In this document: in pieces, positions 1 to 11,658 of the stretch
Numbering within the stretch: the first letter of the stretch is position 1
Layout: every line of letters begins with the position of its first letter
Assembly (NCBI GenBank): GCA_003013855.2
Contig: ML058392.1
Span: 1,364,001 to 1,428,000 of the forward strand
DNA length: 64,000 nt
Reading direction: 5' to 3'
From: Liriodendron chinense
Taxonomy: Eukaryota; Streptophyta; Magnoliopsida; Magnoliales; Magnoliaceae
Notes under the pieces: generated by a model
The model's database searches: none
What the model saw: the letters and a program-made list of their open reading frames with translations, nothing else
What the model was told of the DNA's origin: nothing
Made by a program: the position numbers and the translations under genes

Positions 1-897
1 AAGTGGACTATGCACTAGTAATGTCGGTATTTTAAATTCAAAGGGTATGATGACTGCAAACATAGCAATCACATCCAACCCAACATTGAACTAACACATT
101 TAAAAGGGGAGAACATCGGGGAGGTAAGCCTTGGGGACATATGGCCTACATAGTTCTTAAACTATAGTCTGTCACCTGTATTTAACCCCAAATCAATCGC
201 ACAAGCCCTAGGGTAGTTGACCATGAGCGGCCACTCTTATTCCTAACCATTTGTCGAGTCATACCACATTATAACTATAAATGGTACAGACATGCACTAT
301 AAAACATTTCAGTTGTTGAACACATTCCATGTATATAAAAGTTTATAACACCACATTAGCAAGTCATCCACATATCACATTCAAATTCAACAATATAAAC
401 AAAGGATCCATGATCATTCCATCATAACAACTATCAACAACACATTATCAACTCATTTCAATAATACATTAACCTTCATAAACACCCAGACATCAACATG
501 CATATTAAGACAGATATTTAACAACATTAAGCATCGTAGCAAGCAATTGCAACAATCATACATGTAAATAGGCAATTTCAATGATTTATAAACAGATCTA
601 AGCATTTTTAATGATCAAAACAATGCATTAACTATATCTAACTAGGAATTTGATTCAAGACAACTTAGGGATAATGGTCTGCACCTATTTTTTGGAAGAA
701 TTTGGGGTTCTTACACCAAATAGGACTTACATGTTAGAAAAAATGAGAAATCTTTAAAGAGAAATCTGACAAATGGAGTGTTGAACTACCTATCTTACCT
801 CTAAAGGCTATAGAAGCAAAGCCAATGGGAATGGTAGCGACTAGACCGTCGTGGATATGTGAAGAATACGCAAGGTCACATTCAAGCACTCCACACG
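1..897. other. AT-rich gene-free DNA, probably decayed LTR retrotransposon
   Basis: No open frame longer than a few dozen codons and no splice-supported coding block is visible. The style (long AT-rich stretches with scattered TATA-like runs, then a CT-rich tract) resembles a decayed Ty3/gypsy LTR, but I see no clear LTR boundary, primer site or domain. Class assignment is inference only. Confidence 0.35.
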
Positions 898-926
898 TTC
901 CTTCTTCTTCTTCTTCTTCTTCTTCT

Positions 927-971
<45 letters not shown>
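898..971. repeat. (CTT)n-(CT)n compound microsatellite
   Basis: A run of about nine CTT units passes directly into more than 20 CT units. It is pure enough to be polymorphic. Confidence 0.95.
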
Positions 972-973
<2 letters not shown>

Positions 974-1240
974 GAAATTTTAGAAATGGGAAATAAAATC
1001 TCCAATTTAGATTTTTAAATGAGACAAATTTGACTTAATTGGCCACGCCTGCAGAATTATTACAATTATGACCCTTAGGTGGGTTATTTCTATTGAGACA
1101 TGGAAATAGACAAGAGACAAAGAAGAAAGGAAGAAAAATGAATAATGAGAAAAGGAGGGGGAAAATAGTTTGAGACCATGTTTACGCGAGTCACATAAAA
1201 ATGTTTGGGTTTACGCGAGTCGCATAAATAGGTTGCCAGA

Positions 1241-1566
1241 TTAGTTGGCCTTTATGCGAGATTTACCCCGAAACTTATAAATACCCCCCTTAGGGTCCTC
1301 ATTTGGGGATTCACTTCTGAAGTTTTGAGTTCCAAAGCTCCTTCTAAAGACTCTAAAGGTATGGAGAAGGCCTTGTGCATCTCCTTCTTCCCGAGTTGAG
1401 CGAACAAAGTGCGGACCCCTGGAATTGAAGAAGAATGACGATGAAACTCTGTCGAAATAAAGAAATGGAAGATTGAAGTCAAAGATTTGCAGACAGAGCC
1501 GCGTAAAAGCCATCTAAAAGGTGTTTTGTGCCATGTTCTATGACTTTTTGTTAAAGATGTCGAGGG
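1241..1566 (+). mobile_element. LTR-like fragment with TATA box
   Basis: The segment has a TATA-like ATAAATA near 1276 followed by CT-rich leader-like sequence, and repeated TTTACGCGAGT motifs lie just upstream. It abuts a new LTR-like start at 1567. The ORFs predicted here on the minus strand have no recognisable domain. It is best read as part of an LTR; the class is not certain. Confidence 0.35.
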
Positions 1567-2140
1567 TGTCACGCCCAAACCCAGGGGACCGGGCTCACTA
1601 AATTTTCGATCGCCGACCTTAGTGCCAACAGCCTCCATAATACCCCATTCTCTGCTCCTAGCTCTCATATGCCAAGTTTCGATCCTGGGATCCCACAAGG
1701 AGGATTTTCAGGGTAAATTTTTTTTGTAAAGGAGCATAATCAAAACCATAAAACGTCATCAGATATCCACTATATAGTTTGTTGAGTACAGTGCTAAAAA
1801 AAGAAAATATAAAATGTAGCAAAAGTCCAAAATATCAGGTACATGAACCGAGCTCAACGCTGCTGATGTGCCCTAGTACCTACAGTGTAAACAAACGCGT
1901 ATAAGCTTCCTACGAAGCTCAGTAGAGTGTGTGTGCGCTTGTGTGATGTATATGACAAATATACATATATCAGAGATTCACGAGTCCTATCCCCATCTTT
2001 TCGATAATTGATTATATCTATATGATTGCTCTTCGTTTGGTATGCATATATAGTGATGTGATTTCTTTTCCTATGATCTTCGGCTAGTTTGGGTTTGTAG
2101 TGTAAATTTCGAGGATAAAATTTTGTTAGGAGAGGAGAGT
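1567..2140 (+). mobile_element. Ty3/gypsy remnant: LTR-like start and polypurine tract
   Basis: The block starts TGTCACGCCCAAACCC, a start common in plant Ty3/gypsy LTRs. It ends with TTTCGAGGATAAAATTTTG and a purine-rich stretch (about 2127-2139). That is the usual context of a gypsy polypurine tract just before a 3' LTR, and an LTR-like TGTAAGGCCC follows at 2141. No coding domain survives, so this is a collage of gypsy pieces rather than an intact element. Confidence 0.5.
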
Positions 2141-3326
2141 TGTAAGGCCCGTACTCTTATTTGCCCTCCGTACTCTTAGTTTTCGGTGTTGGTACATTCC
2201 GGATGAACCAAATTAACGAGCCTTATCTCGACCTTATTTTAGTACCGCATCAACCCAAGACCTATACCCTGGCGACCGCATAGGCGCTGCGATCCCAACG
2301 CCGCGCGGCACGCCCCATTACGATACCCGGTGTGAAAGTTGTAATCATTTGCGTAATCTGATGCGGGCCGCGCAACGCACGTGTGACGCGGGCCCCACTT
2401 GCATAAATCCCTAGAAAGTCAAATCAATCAATCAATCCCCCTCACCCTCACCGATACCCCTCTCGTCACCTTAGTCAACACAAACCATACTCACCCCATT
2501 CCTCTCTCACCACAAAGTCAAGGGAGCCCATACACTTCATGTCCCTTCTTATGCTAACCATCATCATCTCATAATCCCTCCTCATTGGCTCACAAAGATG
2601 AAAGGAAGTGAAGGAGAAAAAAATGGATTTCACCACCCTTGCACTCACCTTGAAAGATGAACGGTTGAATTGAATTGGATGGTTGATCGAACGGTTCGGA
2701 TGATGGTTGGGGTTCTCCAAGCTTTGATCTCCACCTTTTAATTCCTCTAACTCTCCCAACTCCCCCAACTCCCTCTTAATCTCTCTCTTTCTCTCTTCTT
2801 AATCTTTTCTCTCTTTCTCTCTTTGCAAATGGGAAATCAGAAGCCCCCCCCCCCCCCCCCACGTATGGTCTTGTATGGGTAGAGAGGAGGGATTATGAGA
2901 TGATGATGGCTAACATGGGAGGGGGCATGGAAGGTATGGGCTCTCTTGACTTTGTGATGAGAGAGGGATGGGGTGAGTATGGTTTGTGTTAACTAGGGTG
3001 ATGAGAGGGGTATGGGTGAGGGTGAGGGGGATTGATTGATTGATTTGACTTTCTAGAAATTTTTGCAAGTTGGGCCCGCGCCACACATGCGTTGCACGGC
3101 CCGCCTCAGATTGCGCAAATGATTGCAACTTTCACACCTGGTATTGCAATGGGGCGTACCACGCGGCATTGAGATCGCAGCGCCTACGCGGTCGCCGGGG
3201 TATAGGTCTTGAGTTGATGTGGTACTAAAATAGGGTCGTGATCAAGGCTCGCTAATCTGGTCCATACGAGACATACCGGTACCGAAAACTAAGCGTATGG
3301 AGGGCAAATAAGGGTACAGGCCTTAT
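2141..3326. repeat. Large palindrome of two inverted gypsy LTR copies
   Basis: The left arm (about 2141-2583) and right arm (about 2884-3326) are reverse complements over roughly 440 bp, with an estimated 85% identity by eye. The left arm begins TGTAAGGCCCGTACTC directly after a polypurine tract, so it is a gypsy LTR start. The right arm is the same LTR in reverse. The spacer of about 300 bp carries LTR continuation, CT-rich sequence and a C17 tract. Many arm differences look like C/T or G/A transitions, as expected from methylated-cytosine decay. Predicted minus-strand ORFs in both arms are products of the shared sequence, not genes. Confidence 0.85.
2844..2860. repeat. C17 homopolymer
   Basis: Seventeen consecutive C residues lie in the spacer of the LTR palindrome. 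The length in the real genome may differ, because such tracts are hard to sequence. Confidence 0.9.
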
Positions 3327-4784
3327 AGGGGGTGTTTTCACTCTCGGTCCCCTTTCAAAAGTCAAGAGCGTTGAAGATCAAAGCCATGTCAGATATGAAG
3401 GACACAAGAAGAAGAATCTTAGCTCAAAAGCTTGCTTCTCTGACCTATGGATAGAATGAAAGAGGAATAAGGCGAAGCTCTGTCGACATTTCCTTATGAA
3501 ATATTCTGTATTTATACCAATGTACACTATATTCTAGAATCAAGAGATGATGTAATGGAACGTATAAAGAACTCAGTGAATGGAATAAATTGAGCGATAA
3601 ATGTTTCTCTCTTTGTTTTTATTAAATGTTAGAATATAACTCTTGTTTCCTTATCTATTGAAAGGTAATTTTTTTGTATAAACTATTTTGCTTAGTTGAG
3701 GTCCACCTGTCTCATCTAGGTCAACCCAACCTATGGGGTAGCTTCCTTAATGGGAGATCTACCTATGGTTACAATCTCACGCATTTCGGATGTGACGTTT
3801 ATCGGATATGAGAAAAAGAAGTTCCACGGTCAACAATCATCAATCGGGGTTATGGCTTTAGGGTTGATTCAAGTGTTATAATCAAAGCCTAGGTCCTATG
3901 TTTCATAATGATCTAATGGTTCCAACATCTCAACTTGAAAAAGGTGCAAAAAGGAATAATTACTTGGTAATGGGATGACCCTAGGGTAGTTGCACTTACC
4001 AAGTGCTTCTTATGTTTTCATAGTTGGGCGATTAAACTACTATTCTCAAGCTGGCGCTCCACAAGGGTCGTTAAGCTCAGTGAGAGGGTCGTCTTTCCTA
4101 AATTTCAAGTTTAATAGTCTTTCGATGGGCGGTCTAAGGACTGTTTAGGCTAAACTGACCATTTTCGGGTGTGTTCAAATTTTTATGACTTCTCAGGTCT
4201 GCCGATCAGGGTCGAAGCATGCTTGGTACACATTTGGCATCCATGCAGATGGTAGAAGCGCTAATTGGGTAGGTTTTCTTATTAATTTATAGGCTTCTAA
4301 GTTATAAAGGGTTAATTAATTGAGCTTAGGCACTGTACTGATGACGTGGCCCGAGTATGTGCTCGGGTTTTAGAGTGTGATTTTACATGACGTTACATGT
4401 GGCGAGGGCCCAGAGCTCTTCATCGAGTGCTGCTTTTAAAGGCTTAGAGAAGAGGTGGCTTTGCGTAAGATCTGGTAACATGAAAAATTTAGATAGTTGA
4501 CTGTGCAAATCACCTTGATTTTCCACATAAGCATATCAATTGTATCAGGCCACGTGTACAAGAGATCACATACGCCTCCCGCTATTCTAATCGTGTATAG
4601 GAAGGTTTACTGAAGTCTCCACAGTCACTTAACTCTTGCATAGGAAACTTATTGGAGTCACGTCATTAGGCTCCTACATCTATAAAACATTGCTTTTAAT
4701 GAGATTCTAGCATTTAATGTTTGTTAAAGATTTACTTCGTAGAGAGTTTCTTTTTATGAAGCTCTAGCATTTAATGCTCCCACA
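3327..4784. other. Gene-free interval, decayed repeat DNA
   Basis: No ORF of note. The sequence after the palindrome has leader-like and polyA-signal-like text (AATAAA-type runs near 3590), consistent with retrotransposon debris. Nothing specific can be assigned. Confidence 0.3.
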
Positions 4785-6080
4785 TGTTGTAGACACCTCA
4801 CCTAAGGCCAACAAGCTTATCGAATTAAACCCAGTCAACCCAATCATCTCAACCTAAACTCGGTCAATCTAACCCAACTACTAGCCCAAATCTATGACCA
4901 ATTTAAGTCCAAGACTAAGCCCAAGTCAGGCCCATCAACACTCGAGACCACAAAGTCATAGGTGAGCTGCAAGGCCACACGCTGCCACATGAGCCTTCCT
5001 AAGAAAGTAAGAGGGTTCCTAGGCCCTAGGTGGCACCTAGGGTCCACCCACCATGTGATAGCTCTCCTGCTTTAGCAGGAGAGGGTGGATATGGTGTGAG
5101 TTTCCCTCAGCTCTATAGCAAGTGTGTTGGAAGGGGAAAAGACCAAGCGGTCCTCCCCTTTTACCCAAACTACCCTCTTACTTATCAATCCAACCATCAA
5201 GATCTCACCACATGATGATCTAAAATCGTAAAGCCTTTTTACCCCTAGACTTCTTCGCAATTACTAGAAAACTAATCTTAGGGGTTATAAATAGCGCCCT
5301 CCCATTCATTTCCAGCACCAAAAAAATCCACAAGCCTCCCCACCTTCCCAAACCATCTTATCCCTCCAACAAGGAGAAGTAAGAGTAGAAGGAGAGCAGT
5401 CCAGCCCAGGGCAGCTTAACCTAGCACAACTCTTAGCAACCTGAGCAACCAAAACTCTGGTCCAAGCCACTCGATTCAACCCTTGCGACAAAACCATTCA
5501 TCCATTTCTTCCAACCTCGATCAACTTCATTTAAAACTACATTAGCATTAGGCAACATCCATTTCCTTCTCAACCCCCCTGCTGGCCCCATCCATTCGTA
5601 TTTCATTGCATCCATTGCAGTTGAGCACCCAGTTGATTTGAGTGTATGCTTTATGGCTTGTCTAGACATCTAACCCTACCTATTAAAAACTCGAGTTGAT
5701 TGGTTATCCAATTGCTTGTGGGTGAGTTTGGGTATATTTATTTGACCCGGACTATCACTCGTTATCGATATCGCATTATCACTACATCCCACACACCTTT
5801 GCATCATTAGTAGGCGAGAACTAATCTCAATCCCTAACGATTCGTTTAATCTTGTAAAGTAGAGATTGTACAATTATACGAGCAGAGAGGGTGCCAAACA
5901 CCTACCCTCTCTGTAACTATAGTCCCTTACCTCGAATCTTCGGTTGTAGATCAATGAGTCGTTTTAGGGCAAAGAGCCTTCGAATTCTCTCTCCTAACGT
6001 TTCTACAAGATTTAGATGACTGTGGAAGCGGAGTAACTGATTAGTGGTGACTCTAGTCAAATAAACCCTCATGCCTCAAA
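4785..6080 (+). mobile_element. Ty3/gypsy (Tat-like) LTR and adjoining leader
   Basis: The block starts TGTTGTAGACACC. It has a core promoter TATAAATAG at 5287-5295 and ends with the pair of motifs typical of plant Tat-lineage elements: GAGAGGGTGCCAAACACC near 5885 and AGTGGTGACTCTAGTC near 6041. A reverse-strand relative at 22.1-22.95 kb carries the same landmarks in mirrored order. No gag or pol follows, so this is probably a solo LTR or a truncated copy. Lineage is assigned from remembered motif patterns. Confidence 0.55.
5062..5083. repeat. Perfect 10-bp hairpin inside LTR
   Basis: CTCTCCTGCT and AGCAGGAGAG form a perfect stem with a 2-nt loop, about 200 bp upstream of the LTR TATA box. 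Confidence 0.8.
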
Positions 6081-7190
6081 AATTACTCACATACCCCTAA
6101 AAAGACACACGTGAGCGCAATCTAACTACGATCCAACATCCACACATGTGCACGTATCTAGCTCCTCCTTTTAAAGTCCGTCTGCACCACACATAGCATG
6201 ACTGTCATGCGGCTTCTTCTGGACCGTTTGATCTGGCCATGATCGACCAAGTATAAACAGAAACCACTCAGTGGATGGATTAGATTGCAAACAGTTACAT
6301 GGCCCTTTAATGCATGTGTTGACCATTCACAGTAGGGGACCACAATAGAAATGGTTAATACCACCGAATAACCAACTCTGTAAGCTTATGAGACATCCAA
6401 TTATCCAATGAAGATCGCCTACACTCTGAAGATGACGATAAGAAAAATAAGACTAGTCCACTAGCAGGACAGGCCATGCATGTGCAAAGAATGTGGATCG
6501 CCACTAAATCTTTTATAGGCCATCTATTCTTTCCATAGGGTGCTTGCCCTCCAATGAGTGGAGTAGAGCAACTTGAGTTGTGTGTGGCCATCTAAGAGAT
6601 GGGGTAGAAAAGATGGACAGAGATGGGGTAGAATAGATGGACGGATGATAAGAGCTGCATGGTTGCCAGGAATAGAGGCACCCATAGACTAATGGTTGCC
6701 TTTCTATATGATAGAGTAAGAGGCTGTTTGGAGTAGAAATTATTTTGTGAAATTGATGAATTTGAAATCTCTGATGTTTTTTTTTTGCTAAGGATCTTTC
6801 CAATTCGCACATATCCCAAATCCAAACTCTTGTAAAACCATGATTTCCAGCAAATTCAAATCCCTTAGAAACTAAGGACTATTTGTTTCACCAATTACTA
6901 TAATAATGTCACAAATTACTACGATAGCATTGACATTCATATTTCCCACATGTATGGTGGAAGAGTAAGCATAATTTTAAAAGTGGTGGTGAAGAATCAT
7001 TGTATTCACCAATTCCATGGCCTCTTAGCCTACTTGTTTAACCCATTACTACCATAATGAAGAAAATGTATAATGACTTCAAATTACTCGTCTCCTAACA
7101 CTATCTGTATTTGACATGATTTTCATGCCTTGTTCGTAATAGTGGCATTTTTATATCATTTCAATTTCAAATCATCATTATGATAGTGCA
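6081..7190. other. Gene-free interval with Tourist/hAT-like fragments
   Basis: No coding region. From about 6720 the text resembles MITE ends (GGCTGTTTGGAG, then CTATTTGTTTCACCAATTAC near 6883), similar to pieces at 37.56 kb and 42.74 kb. I could not pair terminal repeats or find a target duplication here, so borders are not given. Confidence 0.35.
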
Positions 7191-8945
7191 TTTTTCTGTG
7201 GCATGCTAGTGCACCTTATTTGTCAATTACTTAGGTCAGTAAGTCTAGTGTCGGTTGAGCTTAATGAAGACGAAGACCGAAAACTCAAGACGGACTTGCT
7301 ACATCAAGAAAGAAGAAATATGTAAAAGTGATGCCTTGGTGAGCCTTAACCTTGTACCTATCCAAAACCATAAACCTCTAGATGACCATGACTAATAGGC
7401 ATACCCTTAGTCATCTTAGATTGGCCTTAAGTGTCTCAAAAGACCACAAAAAGAATGGCCAGGAGGTTGTATGATTTGCTACAAAACATAAACAAATCAG
7501 CAGAAAAACATGCCTGGCCGGGCGCCCGACCAAGTGTCCACCGGGTGCCCGACCTAAGGGAATCCGTCTAGTGAGTTAGCCAGAAATCAGAAGGTCATCA
7601 GGCGCCGAACCACAACCTGTCCGGGCGCCCAACCAGTGCAAAAAATGTCCAGCTGCACAGACCCCTTCTGGACTGAATTTCGGACGCATGACTAAAGTGA
7701 AAGTATGGTTATCGGGTGCCCGACCAACTCCAAATGTGTCCGACGACCAAAACTCTTTTATGAACTGGATTTCGGGCGACCGACCACAAGTCAACCGAGC
7801 GCCCGCCCTTGCGTGAATCTGCCCGTTATTTGACTGTTGGAGAAATCTTATAGAAGTAGGGAGGTTCGTAAAAATGTGAGGGGATTTTGAGGAGATAGAA
7901 GCCACCAATTGCTAAAGACCATTAGATGCTCTATTTCCAATCCATAGCAAGTCATTCTTCTTGTGTTTCATCACAAGCTCGAGCCATTCAATGGCAATAT
8001 GAGAATGGACTTGTTCCATCTTGATTCCTAGGAGTTTAGACACCTTGATCATAGTTAAATCCCTTATCTAAACACCACCTAGGACTCTAAATAGGTGTAT
8101 CCCTCTAGGAAACCCATTTCCTATCATTTGTAGAGGTTTCACCATTCCCTAGCACCTTGGGCATCTCTAATAGAGCATCACATGCAAGAAAGCTGATCTT
8201 GGAACTTAAGCCTTGGCAAAGCAGCGGCATCGAAGATCGTGGGAGCACAAGGGGAGCTGATTCAAGCACGGGAGAGCAAGAAGAAGCAACCCGAAGCTAC
8301 AAATGGGCTCAATCCGACTAGTAAGTTATCAATTGTAAGAGTCTGGTTCCACTCTTTTCCTGTGGGAACTGAGTGTAGAGTTTGTTTGTCAAACTCGCAT
8401 TCTTAGGTCATTTGCCGATCTTTGACTTATTTGTTGAGCCTAAAGTGTTGGGTCGTTTGTCGATCCTTGGCACGTTTGTCGGGCCTAAATTCAGAGACGT
8501 TTGTCATTCCTTGGCACATTTAGCAGGTCTAAACAAGTCTCCAAAGGGAGCCACCAATACAGGTGTGAACCTGTAGGTTGAGAGGAACCTGTAAACTTCC
8601 CGGTTGAGTTGATCCGAGTTAAAACACCTTGGTTGGGAGGAATCAGATTTAAACTCTTCAGTGAATGCCGGTGTGCTCAAAGGGATTGAGTACTTAAACC
8701 GGGAGTGGAGTAGACAAGTAGTCGAACCACTATACATGCTTGCATTTGTGATTGTTCTTGAACTCATTTCTCATTATACATTGTGTTTAATTGATTTATT
8801 AGGAATGCTTAATTAGGAATGTATGCTAGGAACTTGATAGGCACATCCACACACACAAGATGTACTTTCACTCATCTTATGTCCTAATCACCTCCCCCCT
8901 GTAGGACTTAGCCATAATTCTAGTTGCTGCTTAAATTTCCACACA
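7191..8945 (+). mobile_element. Long copia-type (SIRE-like) LTR, forward copy
   Basis: The start TGATAGTGCATTTTTCTGTG and the end region with GTCCTAATCACC plus a C-run and TAGGACTTA match, in mirrored order, the block at 23.48-25.37 kb (start TGTTAGTGCACTTTTCTGTG). Both copies carry the stretch whose conceptual translation contains the shared block FKYS-PLST--F---F. Homology extends along most of the length, but this copy lacks about 220 bp near the 3' end. The closing motif followed by a TAGGACTT-like text is typical of SIRE/Maximus copia LTRs as I recall them. No internal domain is present. Confidence 0.6.
7511..7806. repeat. Dispersed palindromic CGGGCGCCCGACC motif cluster
   Basis: At least seven variants of the near-palindrome CGGGYGCCCGACC occur inside the forward SIRE-like LTR, spaced irregularly by about 15-60 bp. 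The matching part of the reverse copy (24.87-25.04 kb) carries repeated CGATCAATCGA-type palindromes instead. Confidence 0.75.
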
Positions 8946-9076
8946 CGTATGTGTAAGGTGTCGTGTTAGACTACACAACGTAATTTTACATTAAATACAT
9001 TAATATCATTATTTATATTTAAAACTTTTCACCGAAATACTATATTACAAATTTGGTCTCTTAAAAATATCTACAT
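8946..9076. other. Short AT-rich spacer
   Basis: No feature recognised. Confidence 0.3.
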
Positions 9077-9484
9077 TTGACTATGATTTCCATGTTTGAT
9101 TTGACCGAATCATATCCAGAAAACAAGCCGGCCTCTCTTCATGGAGGGAGGAAATGGAATGAAAGGAGTCCATCCATACTTCGAATAGCCCGGTCATTAT
9201 TTCAACCAATCCACCGGGAAAGACAATCTAATCACTGTAGTTTTTGCACAATAGTGGAAGAAGAGCTAACCAGACCTAATGGACGGTCCGGATACGTGCA
9301 TGGCAAGGATTCTCTATGCTTCCCCCCCGTTGGATCATCTCTTTTTTTGTTTTATTACTTTCTCCGAAGGCAGATCCGGTACCCCGCGGGAACACTAGAG
9401 TTATTGTACCTCCATGTCACGAATAGCATACAGGGATCAAATTTGAACCGTTCATTCAGTAGATCAAACGATGATGAGCCATAG
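9077..9484 (+). other. Unrecognised 135-codon ORF, doubtful gene
   Basis: This is an ATG-to-stop frame of 135 codons without internal stops. The product is moderately basic and serine/arginine-rich, with a short hydrophobic stretch (LFLFYYFL) near residue 90. I recognise no domain, signal peptide or family. There is no obvious promoter, and the flanks look like intergenic repeat DNA. ORFs of this length occur by chance in such sequence, so this is listed only because it is the longest unexplained frame on the left side. Confidence 0.15.
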
Positions 9485-10268
9485 AACAAAAACTAGACTG
9501 TTGGAACAATCCCAACCTTTTCATTGGTAGTTATAAGTGTATGCTTAAAGAGAGAATAGCAATGGCTCATATTTCGCGAAATAAAAGCATCTATTAGATA
9601 TTAATGCAATTTAAGAAGGCCGTATTTTTTTAGTGCTAAACAATTGTTGAGAACTTGATTGGACGGTTTGGATCATCATACGCATGAACCATGTGTACGG
9701 TACGTGTCATAGAGGCACCGAGATTCCGTGCACTTCAGAGTTAATTTCATCAAGGAAGAACGGTAGTCGGTAGGTAGGTAGCCCTTGGGACCACCCCATA
9801 GTCCTCAAGATCTCAACGGTAAACACGTTACGGAAGAAAAGATTCGCAAAACTCGGAGCTTGGCTAGCCCCGCACGCAACTTTACAAAGCACAAGTGCCA
9901 TCTGGTCCGTCCATTTTCATACCACTAATTGGACAGTTTATATCATCCGTTCATCATGGTATGATAAGCTACTTTGGATGGAGAATGTCCCAATTCTTTT
10001 TATGCAGTGCAATGCATCTAATCTGTGACAGTTACTTAGAATCAATTCTAGCCCTTTTTCCTAACTGCTAATTGTTGGGCACCAATCAACGGATTAGAAT
10101 AGTCTGATGTAGGGGAAAATCTAGGAGTGGACCATCCAACGTGGGCTACTTTGAACCAACGGTTGGATTCTCCTAATTATGGACCTTACGTTTACAAACA
10201 GGCGCATGAGGAGATTATTCAGGTTCTCACTCATCAGTACCATGTGATTCCTCAGTCATTCAAGGCAT
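9485..10268. other. Gene-free interval
   Basis: Unique-looking intergenic sequence with no ORF, repeat boundary or regulatory element that I can support. Confidence 0.3.
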
Positions 10269-10276
10269 GGCCCACA

Positions 10277-10809
10277 GGGGAGCGGATTAGGTGCGGCCCC
10301 GGCCTCACTCAACACGGTAAAGCCCTGACCGTGGAACCGACCTTGATGTATGTGCAGTAGATCCATTCCGTCCATCCGTTTTTCCAGCTCATTTTAGTTT
10401 ATGAGGCAAAACATGAAGGAGATACAAACCTCAGGTGGACCACACCATAGGAAAGAGTGGTTATTGACCATTAAAAGCTTCTTATAGGCCACAAAAGTTT
10501 TGGATCAAGCTGATATTTATTTATTTTCCTTAATTCATGTTTTTGTGACCTTGTCAACAGTTTGGCTGGAACATAAACATTACATTGGGCACTGAGAAAA
10601 TTTTAATGGTGGGCGTCCATTAACCACTTTTTCCTATAGTGTTGTGGTCCACCTGAAACTTTGTCTGTTTAATTTTTTGGCTCATATCCTAAAATGATTT
10701 GGCGAAGCAGATGGATGGCATGGATATGCTACAAATACATCAAGGTGGGCCTCACAGTCACGACCGAACGGTGTTGGGTGAGAACGGGACCGCACCTAAT
10801 CGGCTCCCC
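10277..10809. mobile_element. MITE of 533 bp with perfect 8-bp target duplication
   Basis: The terminal inverted repeats are GGGGAGCGGATTAGGTGCGG on the left and its near-perfect complement on the right (one mismatch). GGCCCACA flanks both ends (10269-10276 and 10810-10817). The body is itself palindromic: the left half reads GTCCATCCG...GTGGACCACACCATAGGAAA and the right half mirrors it. It has no coding capacity. The 8-bp duplication suggests hAT-type mobilisation, but the GGGG terminus is not a standard hAT end. Confidence 0.85.
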
Positions 10810-10817
10810 GGCCCACA

Positions 10818-11650
10818 AAGCAAATTGCAAATGAGGAGACCAATCAACGGCCTTGCTTTTTGAGAAAATCTGACTACCTAAGTATAGTTAAAAAAGATGT
10901 ACTTAAAAAATGTCCACATAGCTATTGGACAGTGATATGGGTGATAGGTCCACCAAAAAAAACCCTTTCACATAAAAAAAGAACTAGAGACGTAAAATAC
11001 ATTCATATGTATTGATTTTTCTTTCACATCCTTATTATAGCTGTTACATCTGGCTTTATTTTTTAATGATACAAACCTCTTATATGATGGTCTCATCGTG
11101 AATAGTGGACACCCAAAAAAGTCAGATAGAATAATTAAAGGCTTTGATCGTTTAACCTTTTACTTTGAATATGGACCGTTCCCTTTGACCATTGTTTTTT
11201 TTTATCCCTTGATTATCTTTTAACATTGAATATTTTTATGGTTGGATGTTATCAATGATGAGACACATCATGTAAACGGTTCGGATCATCGAAACGTGGT
11301 CCAGATCCGACCACTGTGGTACTGACGCAAATAAAGTAACATGTCGGGATGTATTATAGCGAAACTCATACTTTATGAGGTGGTTTAGTATTATGTCAGT
11401 TTTGAACAATTTAAAGAGGACTGTTGACTCATCTTCCTCAAATTTGGGAGTGATTTACAGATATCCAGACCATCCAAATTGTGGGTACCACTGTGGATGG
11501 ATTATATGTATTAAATCAAATTGATCAAGTAATCCTAACCATCCGATGAATGAAGAAATGATGGATGATCAAAAGTAAAATAGTTCAAAGGACAGATCAC
11601 ATGGTTAACAATATCATGTCGGCAAAATATTTGGTTTATGCTTCATCCAT
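10818..11650. other. Gene-free AT-rich interval
   Basis: No ORF or paired repeat ends seen. Confidence 0.3.
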
Positions 11651-11658
11651 AATAGAGT

